From assembly GCA_018819105.1 (NCBI GenBank), contig JAHJQV010000005.1, forward strand, positions 43,430-107,429: a stretch of DNA of 64,000 bases. Reading direction: 5' to 3'. This document shows positions 63,877 to 64,000 of this stretch, piece after piece. Within the stretch, counting starts at the first letter, position 1. Each line of letters begins with the position of its first letter. The DNA comes from Gammaproteobacteria bacterium. GTDB lineage: Bacteria; Pseudomonadota; Gammaproteobacteria; Xanthomonadales; Wenzhouxiangellaceae. Under the pieces are notes generated by a model. The model was given only the letters and a program-made list of their open reading frames with translations, was not told the DNA's origin and ran no database searches. The translations under genes were made by a program, and so were the position numbers.

Positions 63877-64000
63877 ATGACGGATTATCCAAAAACATTC
63901 GATGTGATCGTCATTGGCGGTGGCCATGCCGGCACCGAAGCGGCGCTGGCGTCGGCACGCACCGGTGCCAGCACCTTGTTGCTGACGCACAACATCGAGA
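63877..64000 (+). CDS. mnmG: tRNA uridine-5-carboxymethylaminomethyl modification enzyme MnmG (partial)
   Basis: The first 41 codons; the gene runs off the window. [20 protein letters not shown] is the FAD-binding start of MnmG (GidA), which with MnmE installs cmnm5 at tRNA U34, the substrate of the MnmC encoded at 29479. [19 protein letters not shown] follows as expected. Confidence 0.93.
   Translation, partial: MTDYPKTFDVIVIGGGHAGTEAALASARTGASTLLLTHNIE

Overview
The window is a chromosomal segment of a Gram-negative bacterium, most likely a gammaproteobacterium of the Xanthomonadales/Lysobacterales-Chromatiales type. The evidence is gammaproteobacterial gene order (prfB-lysS, lgt-thyA-folA, trpEGDC near speD and coq7, rplM-rpsI, tig-clpP-clpX-lon-hupB-tRNAs-ppiD), an outer-membrane gene set (TonB receptor, OmpA, lipoprotein signals), and secreted proteins that end in a DGFE tail. 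There is no prophage, CRISPR array or complete insertion sequence. Most of the DNA is compact housekeeping sequence with small islands of accessory genes.

Layout. 1-7.3 kb: an SDR oxidoreductase, a 42-residue lysine-rich protein, a beta-lactamase-fold hydrolase translationally coupled to a methyltransferase, then two secreted proteins on the minus strand. 7.4-13.9 kb: prfB with its programmed frameshift, lysS, a secreted FG-GAP/UnbV protein, a protein with an IPTL-type sorting tail, an AhpD-like peroxidase-related protein and TspO. 13.9-19.8 kb: a decayed toxin-antitoxin pair and minus-strand genes for a GST, an amidohydrolase, a DUF819 membrane protein, NudC, ErpA and an RRM protein, with a possible small RNA upstream of erpA. 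20-27.2 kb: lgt, thyA, folA, trpEGDC, speD. 27.2-29.5 kb: an accessory pocket with a DksA-like coil lacking its zinc finger, a two-TM protein resembling bacterial TM-STING, and a secreted beta-helix protein. 29.5-34.8 kb: mnmC and coq7 (minus), then a BCCT transporter, a universal stress protein and a 2Fe-2S protein. 34.9-42.6 kb: TonB receptor plus PhoD phosphatase, rplM-rpsI, tRNA-Gln, an M13 lipoprotein peptidase. 42.7-44 kb: a 184-bp inverted-repeat element and four tRNA genes. 44-54.3 kb: the protein quality-control block tig-clpP-clpX-lon, hupB, tRNA-Val, tRNA-Asp, ppiD, then fabI and yidD (minus). 54.5-64 kb: a DksA with only two of the four zinc cysteines, OmpA, a heat-regulated Hsp20, PlsC, a rhomboid protease, a DUF2520 protein, PepN, an EamA permease, and the start of mnmG.

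Regulation visible in the DNA: sigma-32-like promoters before lon and hsp20, a ROSE-like RNA thermometer over the hsp20 ribosome binding site, sigma-70 promoters before the tRNA-Arg, tRNA-Pro, rplM, hupB and ompA units, several good intrinsic terminators, and many start/stop overlaps (hydrolase-methyltransferase, thyA-folA, trpE-G-D-C, plsC-rhomboid). The most interesting candidate is the TM-STING-like gene at 27490-28344. It has no cyclic-nucleotide synthase beside it, so it may be an orphan cyclic-dinucleotide sensor outside a CBASS operon. Family assignments were made by eye from sequence motifs.
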